A DNA stretch of 52,161 bases from Vulcanimicrobiia bacterium. GTDB taxonomy: Bacteria; Vulcanimicrobiota; Vulcanimicrobiia; Vulcanimicrobiales; Vulcanimicrobiaceae. Positions 30,526 through 38,218 of the stretch are shown piece after piece. The number at the start of each line of letters is the position of its first letter. Position 1 is the first letter of the stretch. The stretch is taken from positions 1-52,161 of the forward strand of contig JAICWY010000011.1 in assembly GCA_025934645.1 (NCBI GenBank), read 5' to 3'. Below the pieces are notes generated by a model. The model saw only the letters and a list, made by a program, of their open reading frames with translations, did not search any database and was not told the origin of the DNA. The position numbers and the translations under genes are program-made.

Positions 30526-31179
30526 GTGGCTCAAAATCTTTCACTCTCAATCGAGCGCCGCGAAGGCGGTTCCGCGAAGGCGCGCGCGCTGCGCCACGCC
30601 GGTAAGGTTCCCGGCATCGTGTACGGGCACGGCAGCAGCGAGTCGATCGCAATGGATCGCCGCGCGCTGGACGAGCTGTTGCATCGCGGCGGCCGCACCG
30701 GCCTTGTGGAGCTGCAGCTCGACGGCAAACGTTTCGATACCGCGCTCGTGCGCGAAGTGCAAATCGATCCCGTTAGCCGCAAAACGATCCACGTGGATCT
30801 GCAACGCGTTACCGCAACCGAGAAAGTGCACGCGAAGCTCCCGATCGTAACGACCGGATCGCCCGACGGCGTGCGTAATTTCGGCGGCGTCATGGACGTC
30901 GTCGCGCACGAAATCGAAGTCGAAGGACCGGCAAACAAACTGCCGGATCATTTGGAAGTGGACGTCACGCCGCTCGGTATCCATCAGCACGTGAGCGCAT
31001 CGGACGTCAAGCTTCCGGCGGGCTTCAAATTGCTCACGCCGGCCGACACCGTCATCGTCACGGTTGAAGCGTCGAAGACCGCTCGAGCACTCGAAGAAGC
31101 CGAAGCCGGTGCCGCGCTGGAACAGGCGCAGCCCGAACTGGTGGGCCGTCCCGAAGCCGAAGGAGCGCAGCCGCAATAG
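30526..31179 (+). CDS. rplY: 50S ribosomal protein L25 (long, CTC/TL5 form)
   Basis: 217 residues starting with GTG at 30526 after GAGGAA. The N-terminal L25 domain, which binds 5S rRNA, reads LSIERREGGSAKARALRHAG and KVPGIVYGHGSSESIAMDRR. It is followed by the C-terminal TL5/CTC beta-domain (DGVRNFGGVMDVVAHEIEVE, then KLPDHLEVDVTPLGIHQHVS). A 35-residue Ala/Glu-rich tail (ALEEAEAGAALEQAQPELVG) ends it, as in many long-form L25 proteins. It sits 18 bases after prs and 20 before pth; the three are one transcription unit. Confidence 0.96.
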   Translation: MAQNLSLSIERREGGSAKARALRHAGKVPGIVYGHGSSESIAMDRRALDELLHRGGRTGLVELQLDGKRFDTALVREVQIDPVSRKTIHVDLQRVTATEKVHAKLPIVTTGSPDGVRNFGGVMDVVAHEIEVEGPANKLPDHLEVDVTPLGIHQHVSASDVKLPAGFKLLTPADTVIVTVEASKTARALEEAEAGAALEQAQPELVGRPEAEGAQPQ

Positions 31180-31199
31180 CGTCAGGCTCCTCGCAGGCC

Positions 31200-31757
31200 G
31201 TGCGCATCGTCGCCGGCTTGGGCAATCCCGGACGAGAATACGAACGCACGCGCCACAACGCCGGCTTCCTGGTAGTCGACGAGGTGGCGCGGCGTTTTGC
31301 GTTGGACGGCTGGAAGGTCAAAGATGGCGCGCGACAGGTGTACGATTCATCGCGCAAACTCGCGCTGGTCGAGCCCCACACATTCATGAACAACAGCGGC
31401 GTGCCGCTGCGGATCATCGCCTCGTGGTACCGCACGCCGCCCGAGTCGCTTTTAGTCGTCTACGACGACATGGATCTGCCGTTCGGAAAGATCCGCATGC
31501 GCCCGTTCGGGGGACACGGCGGCCATAACGGCATGCGTTCTATCCTCGCGACCATGACGGAGCGTTTTCCGCGCATTCGCGTCGGCGTAGGACGTCCGGC
31601 GTTCGAGAGTATCGATCACGTGCTCAGTCCGTTCAGCAAAGAAGAGCAAGAGCGGCTACCCGCGCTCATCGATGCGGCCGCCGACGGCGTCGAGCGCTGG
31701 CTGCAGGACGGCCCGGAAGCCGCAATGCAGTATCTCAATAATTTAGAGATCGCGTAG
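31200..31757 (+). CDS. pth: Peptidyl-tRNA hydrolase
   Basis: 185 residues starting with GTG at 31200. Family motifs are VAGLGNPGREYERTRHNAGF with catalytic His19, the substrate-binding Asn in EPHTFMNNSGVPLRII, LLVVYDDMDLPFGKIRMRP with the catalytic Asp, and FGGHGGHNGMRSILATM. The C-terminus YVLSPFSKEEQERLP-type segment reads HVLSPFSKEEQERLPALID. It releases peptidyl-tRNAs dropped from stalled ribosomes. It is last in prs-rplY-pth. Its 3' end overlaps the convergent ABC permease gene by 15 bases. Confidence 0.97.
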   Translation: MRIVAGLGNPGREYERTRHNAGFLVVDEVARRFALDGWKVKDGARQVYDSSRKLALVEPHTFMNNSGVPLRIIASWYRTPPESLLVVYDDMDLPFGKIRMRPFGGHGGHNGMRSILATMTERFPRIRVGVGRPAFESIDHVLSPFSKEEQERLPALIDAAADGVERWLQDGPEAAMQYLNNLEIA

Positions 31758-32591
31758 CGCGAAGCTTCGCGCGGCGAGCAGCGCGACGGCAACGATCCAC
31801 GCGCACGTCCACACCAGCATTGCCGGAGGCGGGGGCGCCGTCGTAAAGAACGGCCCAGGCCAAACGTGCGCGTCGCTCATCGCCGCGACCATGCCGGCGG
31901 GCTCCAGCCGGAACAGGGCGCTTTGCCACATTGCATCGCTGGGCAGCAGTAATTGCGTGAGCGTCCCGGCGTGCCGTACCGTTTCATTATCGTAGTACAT
32001 GCCGACGTTTTGCGCGATACCGCCGAGCCGCACGATGATGAACGCAACGACCGCAACGATGCTCGCGCCGAGCGCGCTCATCCGCGTGCTCAGCAGCAGC
32101 GCGAACGCCGTCATCACGATCCCTGAAAGCGCGAGATACGCAAGCGAGGCCGCCGGCGCGGGAGGCACGTACCCGGTCGCGGCGTTTACGATGGCGAATT
32201 CGCACGCGCCCGTAAGAATCGCGTAGGCGGCGATCACGATCGCCAGCGCGACGCCTTTGCCGGCAAGAATTGCGCCGCGCGAGAGCGGACGCGCGAGCAC
32301 CGGCAGCAGCACGCCCGTTTCAATGTCGTTCGACAGCGTGGGTGCGGCAATGAACACCGCCGCCATCGCGAGCAGAAAACTAAACAGATACGCGATCAAG
32401 ATCAATAGGACGGACGTCATCGTCAGCACTTCCAAATGCGTGACCGGCCGTCCGCGCGCTTCGTGCAGGTGGTTCAGATAGAAAAAGCCCCAGCCCGTCA
32501 GCGCAACCAGTGCCGCCGTCGCGACGAAGGCGCCGGCGACGAAGCGTCTACGCACCAATTCTTTCAACGTGAGTGCCGCGATCTCGATCAT
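31743..32591 (-). CDS. ABC-2 type permease
   Basis: 282 residues starting with ATG at 32591 (MIEIAALTLKELVRRRFVAG), which overlaps the stop of the ATPase gene by 4 bases. A longer in-frame extension to 33227 lies opposite to nothing useful and inside the ATPase gene, so it is rejected. About six hydrophobic segments occur: AFVATAALVALTGWGFFYL, VLLILIAYLFSFLLAMAAVF, VALAIVIAAYAILTGACEFA, LAYLALSGIVMTAFALLLST, ASIVAVVAFIIVRLGGIA and the C-terminal AMLVWTCAWIVAVALLAARS. The element APTLSNDIETGVLLPVLARP is the cytoplasmic coupling region typical of the NosY/ABC-2 group. It forms an exporter with the ATPase; substrate unknown. Confidence 0.87.
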   Translation of the reverse strand: MIEIAALTLKELVRRRFVAGAFVATAALVALTGWGFFYLNHLHEARGRPVTHLEVLTMTSVLLILIAYLFSFLLAMAAVFIAAPTLSNDIETGVLLPVLARPLSRGAILAGKGVALAIVIAAYAILTGACEFAIVNAATGYVPPAPAASLAYLALSGIVMTAFALLLSTRMSALGASIVAVVAFIIVRLGGIAQNVGMYYDNETVRHAGTLTQLLLPSDAMWQSALFRLEPAGMVAAMSDAHVWPGPFFTTAPPPPAMLVWTCAWIVAVALLAARSFALRDL

Positions 32592-33502
32592 GCGCCGCGC
32601 TCCTGCGTGAGCTGTAGAAATCGCTCTTCCAGCGTCGTGCTCGCGGGTTCGACCGCATACACCTGCGCGCCCGCGGCGACCAGGGCCGCAACCAACGCCG
32701 GAATGCGATCCGCGTGCACCTCCGGCGCGAAAATGTGCTCGCCGTCGCGCGTGTAGGGTCCGTACTCCGCGAGCGCTTGCGTAAGCGGCGTTCCGTTCTC
32801 GCGAACACGCACCCGCACGCCCGCGGACGCCCCGGCAATCTCCGGGATGGTTCCTTGCGCGACGACGCGGCCGCGCGTGACGATCGCGATGCGATCGCAG
32901 ACTTTCTCGACCTCGGTCAGCAAGTGGGAATTCAAAAAGACCGAGACACCGCGGTCGCGCAATCCGCGCAGAATCTCGCGCACTTCCAAGCGGCCTGCGG
33001 GATCGAGCGCCGACGTCGGCTCGTCGAGAATGACCAGTTCCGGATTTCCCAGCAGCGCAACCGCAAGACCGAGCCGCTGCTGCATGCCTTTGGAAAACGT
33101 GCCGACGCGATCGCCGGCGCGCGCGCGCAAACCGACGGTTTGTAGCGCCGCGTCCAGATCGCGCACGTGCACGCGTTCGCCGATCAATCGCGCGTGCAAT
33201 GCGAGCACTTCGCGCGCCGTAAGCCAATCGTGATACCGGAACAGTTCCGGCAAGTACCCCAATCTGCGGCGCGCGCGCCGGTCGCCGAGCGGATAGCCTA
33301 AAAGCGTTCCGCTGCCGGCGCTCGGGCGCGCAAGCCCCGCAAGCAGCTTTACCGACGTCGTCTTACCCGCGCCGTTCGGGCCGAGGAAGCCGAATATCTC
33401 ACCTTTGCGGACGTGCAGAGTCAGATCGACGAGCGCAACGACGTGGCCGAATTGTTTGGCGAGATGCTCGACGTCTACGACGTTAGCGCAGTCCGTTTGC
33501 AA
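32588..33502 (-). CDS. ABC transporter ATP-binding protein
   Basis: 304 residues. Walker A FLGPNGAGKTTSVKLLAGLA (about 40-59), Q-loop region LGYLPELFRYHDWLTAREVL, signature TFSKGMQQRLGLAVALLGNP, Walker B LVILDEPTSALDPAGR and the switch His in VFLNSHLLTEVEKVCDRIAI. A C-terminal domain of about 80 residues (AGASAGVRVRVRENGTPLTQ) follows, as in ABC-2 exporter ATPases such as NosF/CcmA/YhaQ types. It is encoded between the anti-sigma gene, whose 3' end it overlaps by 20 bases, and the permease, which it overlaps by 4. The four genes thus form one coupled operon. Confidence 0.94.
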   Translation of the reverse strand: MQTDCANVVDVEHLAKQFGHVVALVDLTLHVRKGEIFGFLGPNGAGKTTSVKLLAGLARPSAGSGTLLGYPLGDRRARRRLGYLPELFRYHDWLTAREVLALHARLIGERVHVRDLDAALQTVGLRARAGDRVGTFSKGMQQRLGLAVALLGNPELVILDEPTSALDPAGRLEVREILRGLRDRGVSVFLNSHLLTEVEKVCDRIAIVTRGRVVAQGTIPEIAGASAGVRVRVRENGTPLTQALAEYGPYTRDGEHIFAPEVHADRIPALVAALVAAGAQVYAVEPASTTLEERFLQLTQERGA

Positions 33503-34547
33503 CCTCCAACACTTGATCCATCTTCAGCGGTCCCGCAACCACGTACACGATTCCGTTCTTCTGCCACATGACACCGGCGCCGAGGCCGGTATTATCGCCG
33601 ATCGCGAGCCCCTGCGCGCCGTCGACTTGCACTTGCCGCGCCGTCTGTTTGTCGATGATGACCGGCACCGGAACGGTGTTTTGAATATCGCCGAGCGCGC
33701 GGATGCGCCGCGCGAGCTCCGGAGATACGTTGGGCATGGAGAGCAAATAGCGCTCGAGCGTATCCAGGGAAGCGCCGGTGGAGGTTACGCGCGGCGCTTG
33801 GGCTTGCACGATCACCAAAGATTGTTCTTTCGATGCGCGCGATTGGAAGCTGGACTCAAGCGCGTAGCCGGTCCGCACGCGCACCGTCGTTCCGTCCAAG
33901 CCGGGCGGCATGGGCGGAAGCGTCTTGTGCGAACGCTTTTCGAATGCGCGCGCTTTAGCCGCATTGAACGTGAACGTCATTTCGCTCGGCGTCATCGTCA
34001 TGTAATCGTGCACCGTGCCGAAGCCCGCAGGCAAGACGCCCGGCCGGCGCACCGCGAATCCGGCGTGTTTTTGTGCCGACGCAAAACTGACGTAGCGCGT
34101 GTGCGTCATTTTCGTAACGATCCGCTGCGTCCCGACCTCTTCGGCCTGCGGGAGAATCCGCAGATGCCGCAGATCCGCGCGGGAGACCTGGACCGCCTCG
34201 AATTGCTTGGGCTCGAAAACCGTCAGAAACGAACGCGCATAGCCGCCCAGCGGCGTGAGCACGAGGGCGAGAACGATCGCCGCGGCTGCAGCCAGCGCGG
34301 CCGCCGGCCGCGCGAAGTTCGCAAACGCCGCGGGCTGTATCGCGCGCGAATGCACGCGTCGATAGGCGCTCTCCGCATCCGGCGCGACGGCACCCTCCAG
34401 CGCGGCGGCGCAGAATCCCGCATCGGCACGCAAGCGCTCCAGTTCCGTGCCGCACTGATCGCACTCGCTCGCGTGCGCCAAAACCTCGGGCGCGTGCCCG
34501 GGTTCGTCGATCGCGCGGCGTAATTCACCGCTACCGGGATGTGTCAC
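33483..34547 (-). CDS. Membrane-bound anti-sigma factor with zinc-finger and DUF4367-like end
   Basis: 354 residues from GTG at 34547 (VTHPGSGELRRAIDEPGHAP), chosen because AAGGAG lies 7 bases upstream inside the sigma gene; a longer frame to 34586 has no such site. The N-terminus has the anti-sigma zinc motif HASECDQC (H25, C29, C32), which binds the ECF sigma factor. One transmembrane helix follows (RPAAALAAAAAIVLALVLTP, near 80-100). The exported part of about 250 residues ends VMWQKNGIVYVVAGPLKMDQ, resembling the DUF4367 pattern 'WxxxGxxYxxxGxLxxxxxxxIA'. It presumably senses an envelope signal. It overlaps sigma by 17 bases and the ABC ATPase by 20. Confidence 0.85.
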   Translation of the reverse strand: MTHPGSGELRRAIDEPGHAPEVLAHASECDQCGTELERLRADAGFCAAALEGAVAPDAESAYRRVHSRAIQPAAFANFARPAAALAAAAAIVLALVLTPLGGYARSFLTVFEPKQFEAVQVSRADLRHLRILPQAEEVGTQRIVTKMTHTRYVSFASAQKHAGFAVRRPGVLPAGFGTVHDYMTMTPSEMTFTFNAAKARAFEKRSHKTLPPMPPGLDGTTVRVRTGYALESSFQSRASKEQSLVIVQAQAPRVTSTGASLDTLERYLLSMPNVSPELARRIRALGDIQNTVPVPVIIDKQTARQVQVDGAQGLAIGDNTGLGAGVMWQKNGIVYVVAGPLKMDQVLEVANGLR

Positions 34548-35073
34548 GTTCGATCTCCTTTTTAAAAGCGCGCTCTGCGCGCGCAAGCCGCATGCCGACC
34601 TGCGCCGGCGGAATTTGTAGGACGCCGGCGAGCTCCGCGTACGAGAGTCCCCCGTACCGCAACGCGAGTACCTCGGCGTCGCGCGCGTTCAGCCGCAGCA
34701 ACGCCGCGCGCACCGCCGCGCGGCCTTGTTCGCGCTGCAGCAGCGCTTGCGGATCGGCTGAATGTTCGCCGGCCGCCCGAAGCGATTGCAGGAGCAGAAA
34801 TTCGCGCCGCTCGCGCAGCGCGCGCCGCTTTCGGGCGCGCACCGCGTTCAATGCGGCGTGCGCCGCTGCGCGATATAACCAATACGGCAAGGCTTCGTCC
34901 GGCAAGCGCGGCGAGCGCGCCAAACGTACGAAAACCTCTTGCGCGACGTCTTCGGCTTCGCCGGCGTCGGCGGTAATGCGATAGGCGATCGAAACCACGC
35001 GGCGGTATTCGCGGGCAAAAAGGCGCTCGAACGTTTCCGCCGCGGGGCCGATCAGCGTCGTAGCTGCCACCAT
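34531..35073 (-). CDS. ECF-family RNA polymerase sigma factor
   Basis: 180 residues from ATG at 35073 (MVAATTLIGPAAETFERLFA); an in-frame TTG at 35094 is possible. Region 2 reads FERLFAREYRRVVSIAYRIT and ADAGEAEDVAQEVFVRLARS, the core polymerase-binding and -10 recognition part. Region 4 reads LNARDAEVLALRYGGLSYAE and LAGVLQIPPAQVGMRLARAE, the -35 helix-turn-helix. Between them lies a 50-residue Arg-rich linker. No extra C-terminal domain. The gene ends inside the anti-sigma gene and carries the ribosome site of that gene, so sigma and anti-sigma are made in linked amounts. The upstream 90 bases to the divergent gene should hold its own, likely self-driven, promoter. Confidence 0.94.
   Translation of the reverse strand: MVAATTLIGPAAETFERLFAREYRRVVSIAYRITADAGEAEDVAQEVFVRLARSPRLPDEALPYWLYRAAAHAALNAVRARKRRALRERREFLLLQSLRAAGEHSADPQALLQREQGRAAVRAALLRLNARDAEVLALRYGGLSYAELAGVLQIPPAQVGMRLARAERAFKKEIERDTSR
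34551..34560 (-). promoter_or_regulatory. Shine-Dalgarno of the anti-sigma gene inside the sigma gene
   Basis: Minus-strand AAGGAGATCG lies with its AGGAG seven bases before GTG at 34547. It is embedded in the last codons of the sigma gene and decides the anti-sigma start. Confidence 0.65.
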
Positions 35074-35165
35074 GCCCTTATAGCACCGCGGCAAGCCGTT
35101 TTGTAACGCGGTTTCGTTATGTTTGTATCTGAAACGTCGATAACGTAGGCAACGGAGGACGATGG

Positions 35166-35837
35166 ATGGAGGCCTTTGCAGGCAAAGCGTTCGTAGTACG
35201 GGTCGACGAGGCGACCGCGTTCGCCGGCGACAGCACGTTCTTCGACGATTTGGCGTTTCTGGCGCGCGAGCGTGTGCATCCCATTCTTGTTGCAGCGACG
35301 CCGCGCGCGAGCCGTGCGCTGGTGCGCGGCATGAACCGCACGGCGAACATCGCCGTCGGTCTTTCGGGCTCGGACGCCGCCATGCTGCCCGGCGCGGGCG
35401 GCGGCATCGGCAAAGTGCAGACGGGCATCCTGCAAACGCTTACGGGCGCCGGATACATTCCGGTCATCGAGCCCACCGCATTCGCGGTCTTCGGCGAGAA
35501 CGACGCGCCGGTCGACGCCGATGACGTTGCGCGCGCGATCGCATCGGCAACCGAAGCGGTGCGCGCGATCTTCTTTCACGCGCTCGGCGGCGTCAGCGAC
35601 CCGAAAACGGAAGCGCTGATTACCGATCTCACGCCGGCCGAAGCGCTCGCGATGGCCGATGACGAGCGCCTTCCCGGCGACTTGCGTACCGCCATCCGTG
35701 CGGCGGCCTTGGGCGTGCGGGCCGGCGTCTCCGCGGCGCAGATCGTGGACGGACGCATCGCGCACGCAGCGGTTGTCGAGGTGCTCACCTCCCACCACCT
35801 GGGCACACGCGTCACGGGAAGCGTCTTTACCGGCTAA
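35166..35837 (+). CDS. Degenerate amino-acid-kinase-fold (ArgB-like) protein
   Basis: 223 residues with GGAGG eight bases before ATG at 35166. The C-terminal half matches acetylglutamate kinase: TDLTPAEALAMADDERLPGD, LRTAIRAAALGVRAGVSAAQ and IVDGRIAHAAVVEVLTSHHL, ending GTRVTG, and the central AVGLSGSDAAMLPG resembles ArgB's 'GLSGxDAxLI'. The N-terminal phosphate-binding motifs are missing: the usual 'VIKYGGxxM' reads FVVRVDEATAF, with Lys and Gly-Gly lost, and 'VHGGGPxI' reads VAATPRAS. It is also shorter than the usual 260-300 residues. So it is unlikely to phosphorylate acetylglutamate in the normal way. No arginine gene is nearby. Its end overlaps the convergent M48-like gene by 11 bases. 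Confidence 0.75.
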   Translation: MEAFAGKAFVVRVDEATAFAGDSTFFDDLAFLARERVHPILVAATPRASRALVRGMNRTANIAVGLSGSDAAMLPGAGGGIGKVQTGILQTLTGAGYIPVIEPTAFAVFGENDAPVDADDVARAIASATEAVRAIFFHALGGVSDPKTEALITDLTPAEALAMADDERLPGDLRTAIRAAALGVRAGVSAAQIVDGRIAHAAVVEVLTSHHLGTRVTGSVFTG

Positions 35838-37065
35838 GCCGCACCGGAGCGCAGGCGCTTGGGGCGGGCCGGCCCTGTAGACTCGCGATGTGCGGTCCTA
35901 CAGCCGGATGCTGATTGAAATACCAATACGCGAAGCGGTTCGGGCAGGGCGGACGCAGGGCTTGATCCGCCTCGCGAACTTCCAGCCGGATCGCGTCCGG
36001 GCGTGGATCGCCGGGCCACATCTGGGCCGCAAGCGCGATCGCCGCTTGATCGGCCGACACGTCCACGTTGCGCATGTAGCCGTTGTAGAACGGCAATCCG
36101 ATTAAGTAAAAACATCCCATCACTGCGCCCAGGAGCGCCAAGCGCGAAACGGGATCGTCGTCGCGCCGGAAGCCGATACGATCGGATGCGAACACCGCGA
36201 GCGCCGTCCCCACTACGAAGAACGCGCCTTCGACCAGCGCGACATGCAATCCGTCGTTCGCCGCGACCCACGCGAACGCGCGCGCGACCACGAAACGCAT
36301 CTCGCGTTCGGTCGCACCGCGCAGCAGCGTATCCGATACGACAATTTTTTGCGAACCGCCCCATCCCAGGACGTACGAGCTGCCGATGTGCGTCCGCGGA
36401 TAAGCCTGTTCTTGCACGATCGGCACCGTGATGCCGGTGCGCTCGCGCAGGGCTGCTATGTCGCGCGCGAGCGTGCGCGTCGGCGCGAACGTTGCGAACG
36501 GCGTGTAGGCAGGCGCGATCGCCGTGGGATTCGCGTAGGAGACGAGGAGCGTGAAGCCGATGACGCCCGCGATCGCGTACACATACCACTGATGCGTGCG
36601 GTCCGCGAGCCACAGCACGACGGCCGCGATCAACCCGGCGGCGAGCATAGCAATCAGGGTCGAGGCGATCCATTCCACGAGCCAAGCGCGGAACAAGAGC
36701 GCGTTGAGATCCATCAAGCGCTCGAAACGGTACTGCAGCGCCTGCGGGATGAAGGCGGCAAGCCTGCCGATAAGCGCAACCGCAGCACCGTAGCAGAAGC
36801 GTACGGTGAACTCGGAGCGCACGATGCTCCGCAGATAGTCCCGCAATCGCGCCGAGTTTCCCGAGCTCCAAAACCAGGCCAGCACCGCGATCTGCAGCGC
36901 GATCATCACGCTCCACGCGGGAATATGGAATTGCTCGAGATGCGCGGCGGCCGCCGCTCGTGCGGGATCGATCAACGTGCCGGGCGGCTGGGTGAGCAGC
37001 GCATGCGGTGAAAGCGCGCTCACTTCGCGATCGAGCGCGTTCGGACGCCCGGAAATCGCTATCAT
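35827..37065 (-). CDS. Ste24-like M48-family membrane protein with lost zinc-binding site
   Basis: 412 residues from ATG at 37065. Its layout is that of a CAAX-protease-1/Ste24 protein: membrane segments at about 53-66, 89-108, 132-155 and 161-178, then the loop NPTAIAPAYTPFATFAP and RDIAALRERTGITVPIVQEQ. SSYVLGWGGSQKIVVSDTLL follows, corresponding to Ste24's 'SNAYFTGxGxxKRIVLYDTLL'. The next segment, EREMRFVVARAFAWVAANDG, lies exactly where M48 enzymes have 'EVxAVLAHELGHxxxxH', but HEXXH is replaced by R262-A-F-A-W266. The third zinc ligand segment reads VDVSADQAAIALA instead of 'EFEADxFA'. It is thus probably not a protease. It starts 38 bases after the diguanylate cyclase gene and may be co-transcribed. 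Confidence 0.8.
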   Translation of the reverse strand: MIAISGRPNALDREVSALSPHALLTQPPGTLIDPARAAAAAHLEQFHIPAWSVMIALQIAVLAWFWSSGNSARLRDYLRSIVRSEFTVRFCYGAAVALIGRLAAFIPQALQYRFERLMDLNALLFRAWLVEWIASTLIAMLAAGLIAAVVLWLADRTHQWYVYAIAGVIGFTLLVSYANPTAIAPAYTPFATFAPTRTLARDIAALRERTGITVPIVQEQAYPRTHIGSSYVLGWGGSQKIVVSDTLLRGATEREMRFVVARAFAWVAANDGLHVALVEGAFFVVGTALAVFASDRIGFRRDDDPVSRLALLGAVMGCFYLIGLPFYNGYMRNVDVSADQAAIALAAQMWPGDPRPDAIRLEVREADQALRPPCPNRFAYWYFNQHPAVGPHIASLQGRPAPSACAPVRLSR

Positions 37066-37102
37066 GGCCGCCACTGTTCGCGGCCCGGCGTCGAATCGCT
37101 TT

Positions 37103-38209
37103 TTAGCCGTACACGGCGAACGAGCTGCGGTCCGCCGCGAAAGACACGCGGTCGCGGCCGCAGCGCTTGCTATGATACATCGCGGCATCGGCGAGCTCCA
37201 GCAGCTCTGCAGCCTCGCTCGCATCGTATGGATACGCTGCGACGCCGACGCTGGCCGTGATGCGCACGCCCGCACCGAAGTCGGCGGCGCGCACTGCATC
37301 GCAGAAACGGCGGGCGCGTTCGATAGCCGCCACCTTTCCGGTATTGCGCAGGATCGCGCAAAACTCGTCCCCGCCGTTGCGCGCAGCCAGGTCTGCCGGC
37401 GAAGGCGCGTGCGCCTGAAGCAGCCGCGCCATCTGCTGCAGCACCGCATCGCCCGCCGCGTGACCCAGCGTGTCGTTTACGCGCTTGAAATGATCCGTGT
37501 CGACGAACCATAAAGCGATCGATGCAGTGCCGGTCAACCGCGCAGTCGCGATCTCGCGCTGCAACGCCGTCCGGAACGCGCGCGGCGTGTGCAGGCCCGT
37601 CAGGGCATCGTAAACTGCCTGCGCGCGATCCGCCTCGCGTTCTACGGCGAGCGCGTAGGGTGCCGCCGCTTGCGCTACCGCTCGCACCAGCGCATCGGCG
37701 GAGGCGATCGGTTCGCGCGCCGATGCGGCATACACAACGGCAGTTAAACCCGATGCCCCAATCATCATCGGAATCGCAAGCGCCGCACGATCCGTCGGAA
37801 TCAGCGGACTCACTTTTCCGGTAAGCTCTATGCGGTGCCCGCAGAGCGCGGCGCGCGCGGGCAGCGACGCTCCGTGATCGCGCCGCACGCGCATCGCGCC
37901 GAAATGCTCCACGCGCGCCCCCGCCGCGTACACGCAAGCGAGCTCTTCGCCCGCCGGTTCGAAGACCATGACGGCATCGAGAGCCGGCTCCAGCAGACGC
38001 AACAAGCTGTCGAGCGCCGCGAGCACAGCCGTTCGCGATTCGCGGCACGCCGCAGTCAGGACGCGCGCGCCTTCCAACACGTGCGATTCGCGCTCCTGCG
38101 CGACGCGGCAACGATTCTCAAGCGCGCGCACGCGACGGTGCATGCGAAGCGCATAGGCGCAAACGCAGCAACAGAGAACCGCCAGAACGATCCAACCGGC
38201 GACGTACAC
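37103..38209 (-). CDS. GAF-GGDEF diguanylate cyclase
   Basis: 368 residues. An N-terminal membrane helix (about 4-20, AGWIVLAVLCCCVCAYALRM), a short coiled region, and a GAF-like domain (about 60-190: LDAVMVFEPAGEELACVYAA, ALAIPMMIGASGLTAVVYAA). The GGDEF domain begins VYDALTGLHTPRAFRTALQR, has FVDTDHFKRVNDTLGHAAGD, and the intact active loop ARNGGDEFCAIL (GGDEF at 279-283). It should make cyclic di-GMP. The inhibitory I-site (RxxD five residues before GGDEF) is absent; the place reads SPAD. The C-terminal half continues to SVGVAAYPYDASEAAELLEL and ADAAMYHSKRCGRDRV, as usual. No EAL or PilZ gene is in view. Confidence 0.93.
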   Translation of the reverse strand: MYVAGWIVLAVLCCCVCAYALRMHRRVRALENRCRVAQERESHVLEGARVLTAACRESRTAVLAALDSLLRLLEPALDAVMVFEPAGEELACVYAAGARVEHFGAMRVRRDHGASLPARAALCGHRIELTGKVSPLIPTDRAALAIPMMIGASGLTAVVYAASAREPIASADALVRAVAQAAAPYALAVEREADRAQAVYDALTGLHTPRAFRTALQREIATARLTGTASIALWFVDTDHFKRVNDTLGHAAGDAVLQQMARLLQAHAPSPADLAARNGGDEFCAILRNTGKVAAIERARRFCDAVRAADFGAGVRITASVGVAAYPYDASEAAELLELADAAMYHSKRCGRDRVSFAADRSSFAVYG

Positions 38210-38218
38210 AGGAGGACA

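Noticed and set aside
32592-33227. Fusion of the ABC permease with an upstream frame of 212 codons
   Set aside because: The upstream part is an out-of-frame shadow of the ATPase gene; the permease starts at ATG 32591 with the usual N-terminal sequence.
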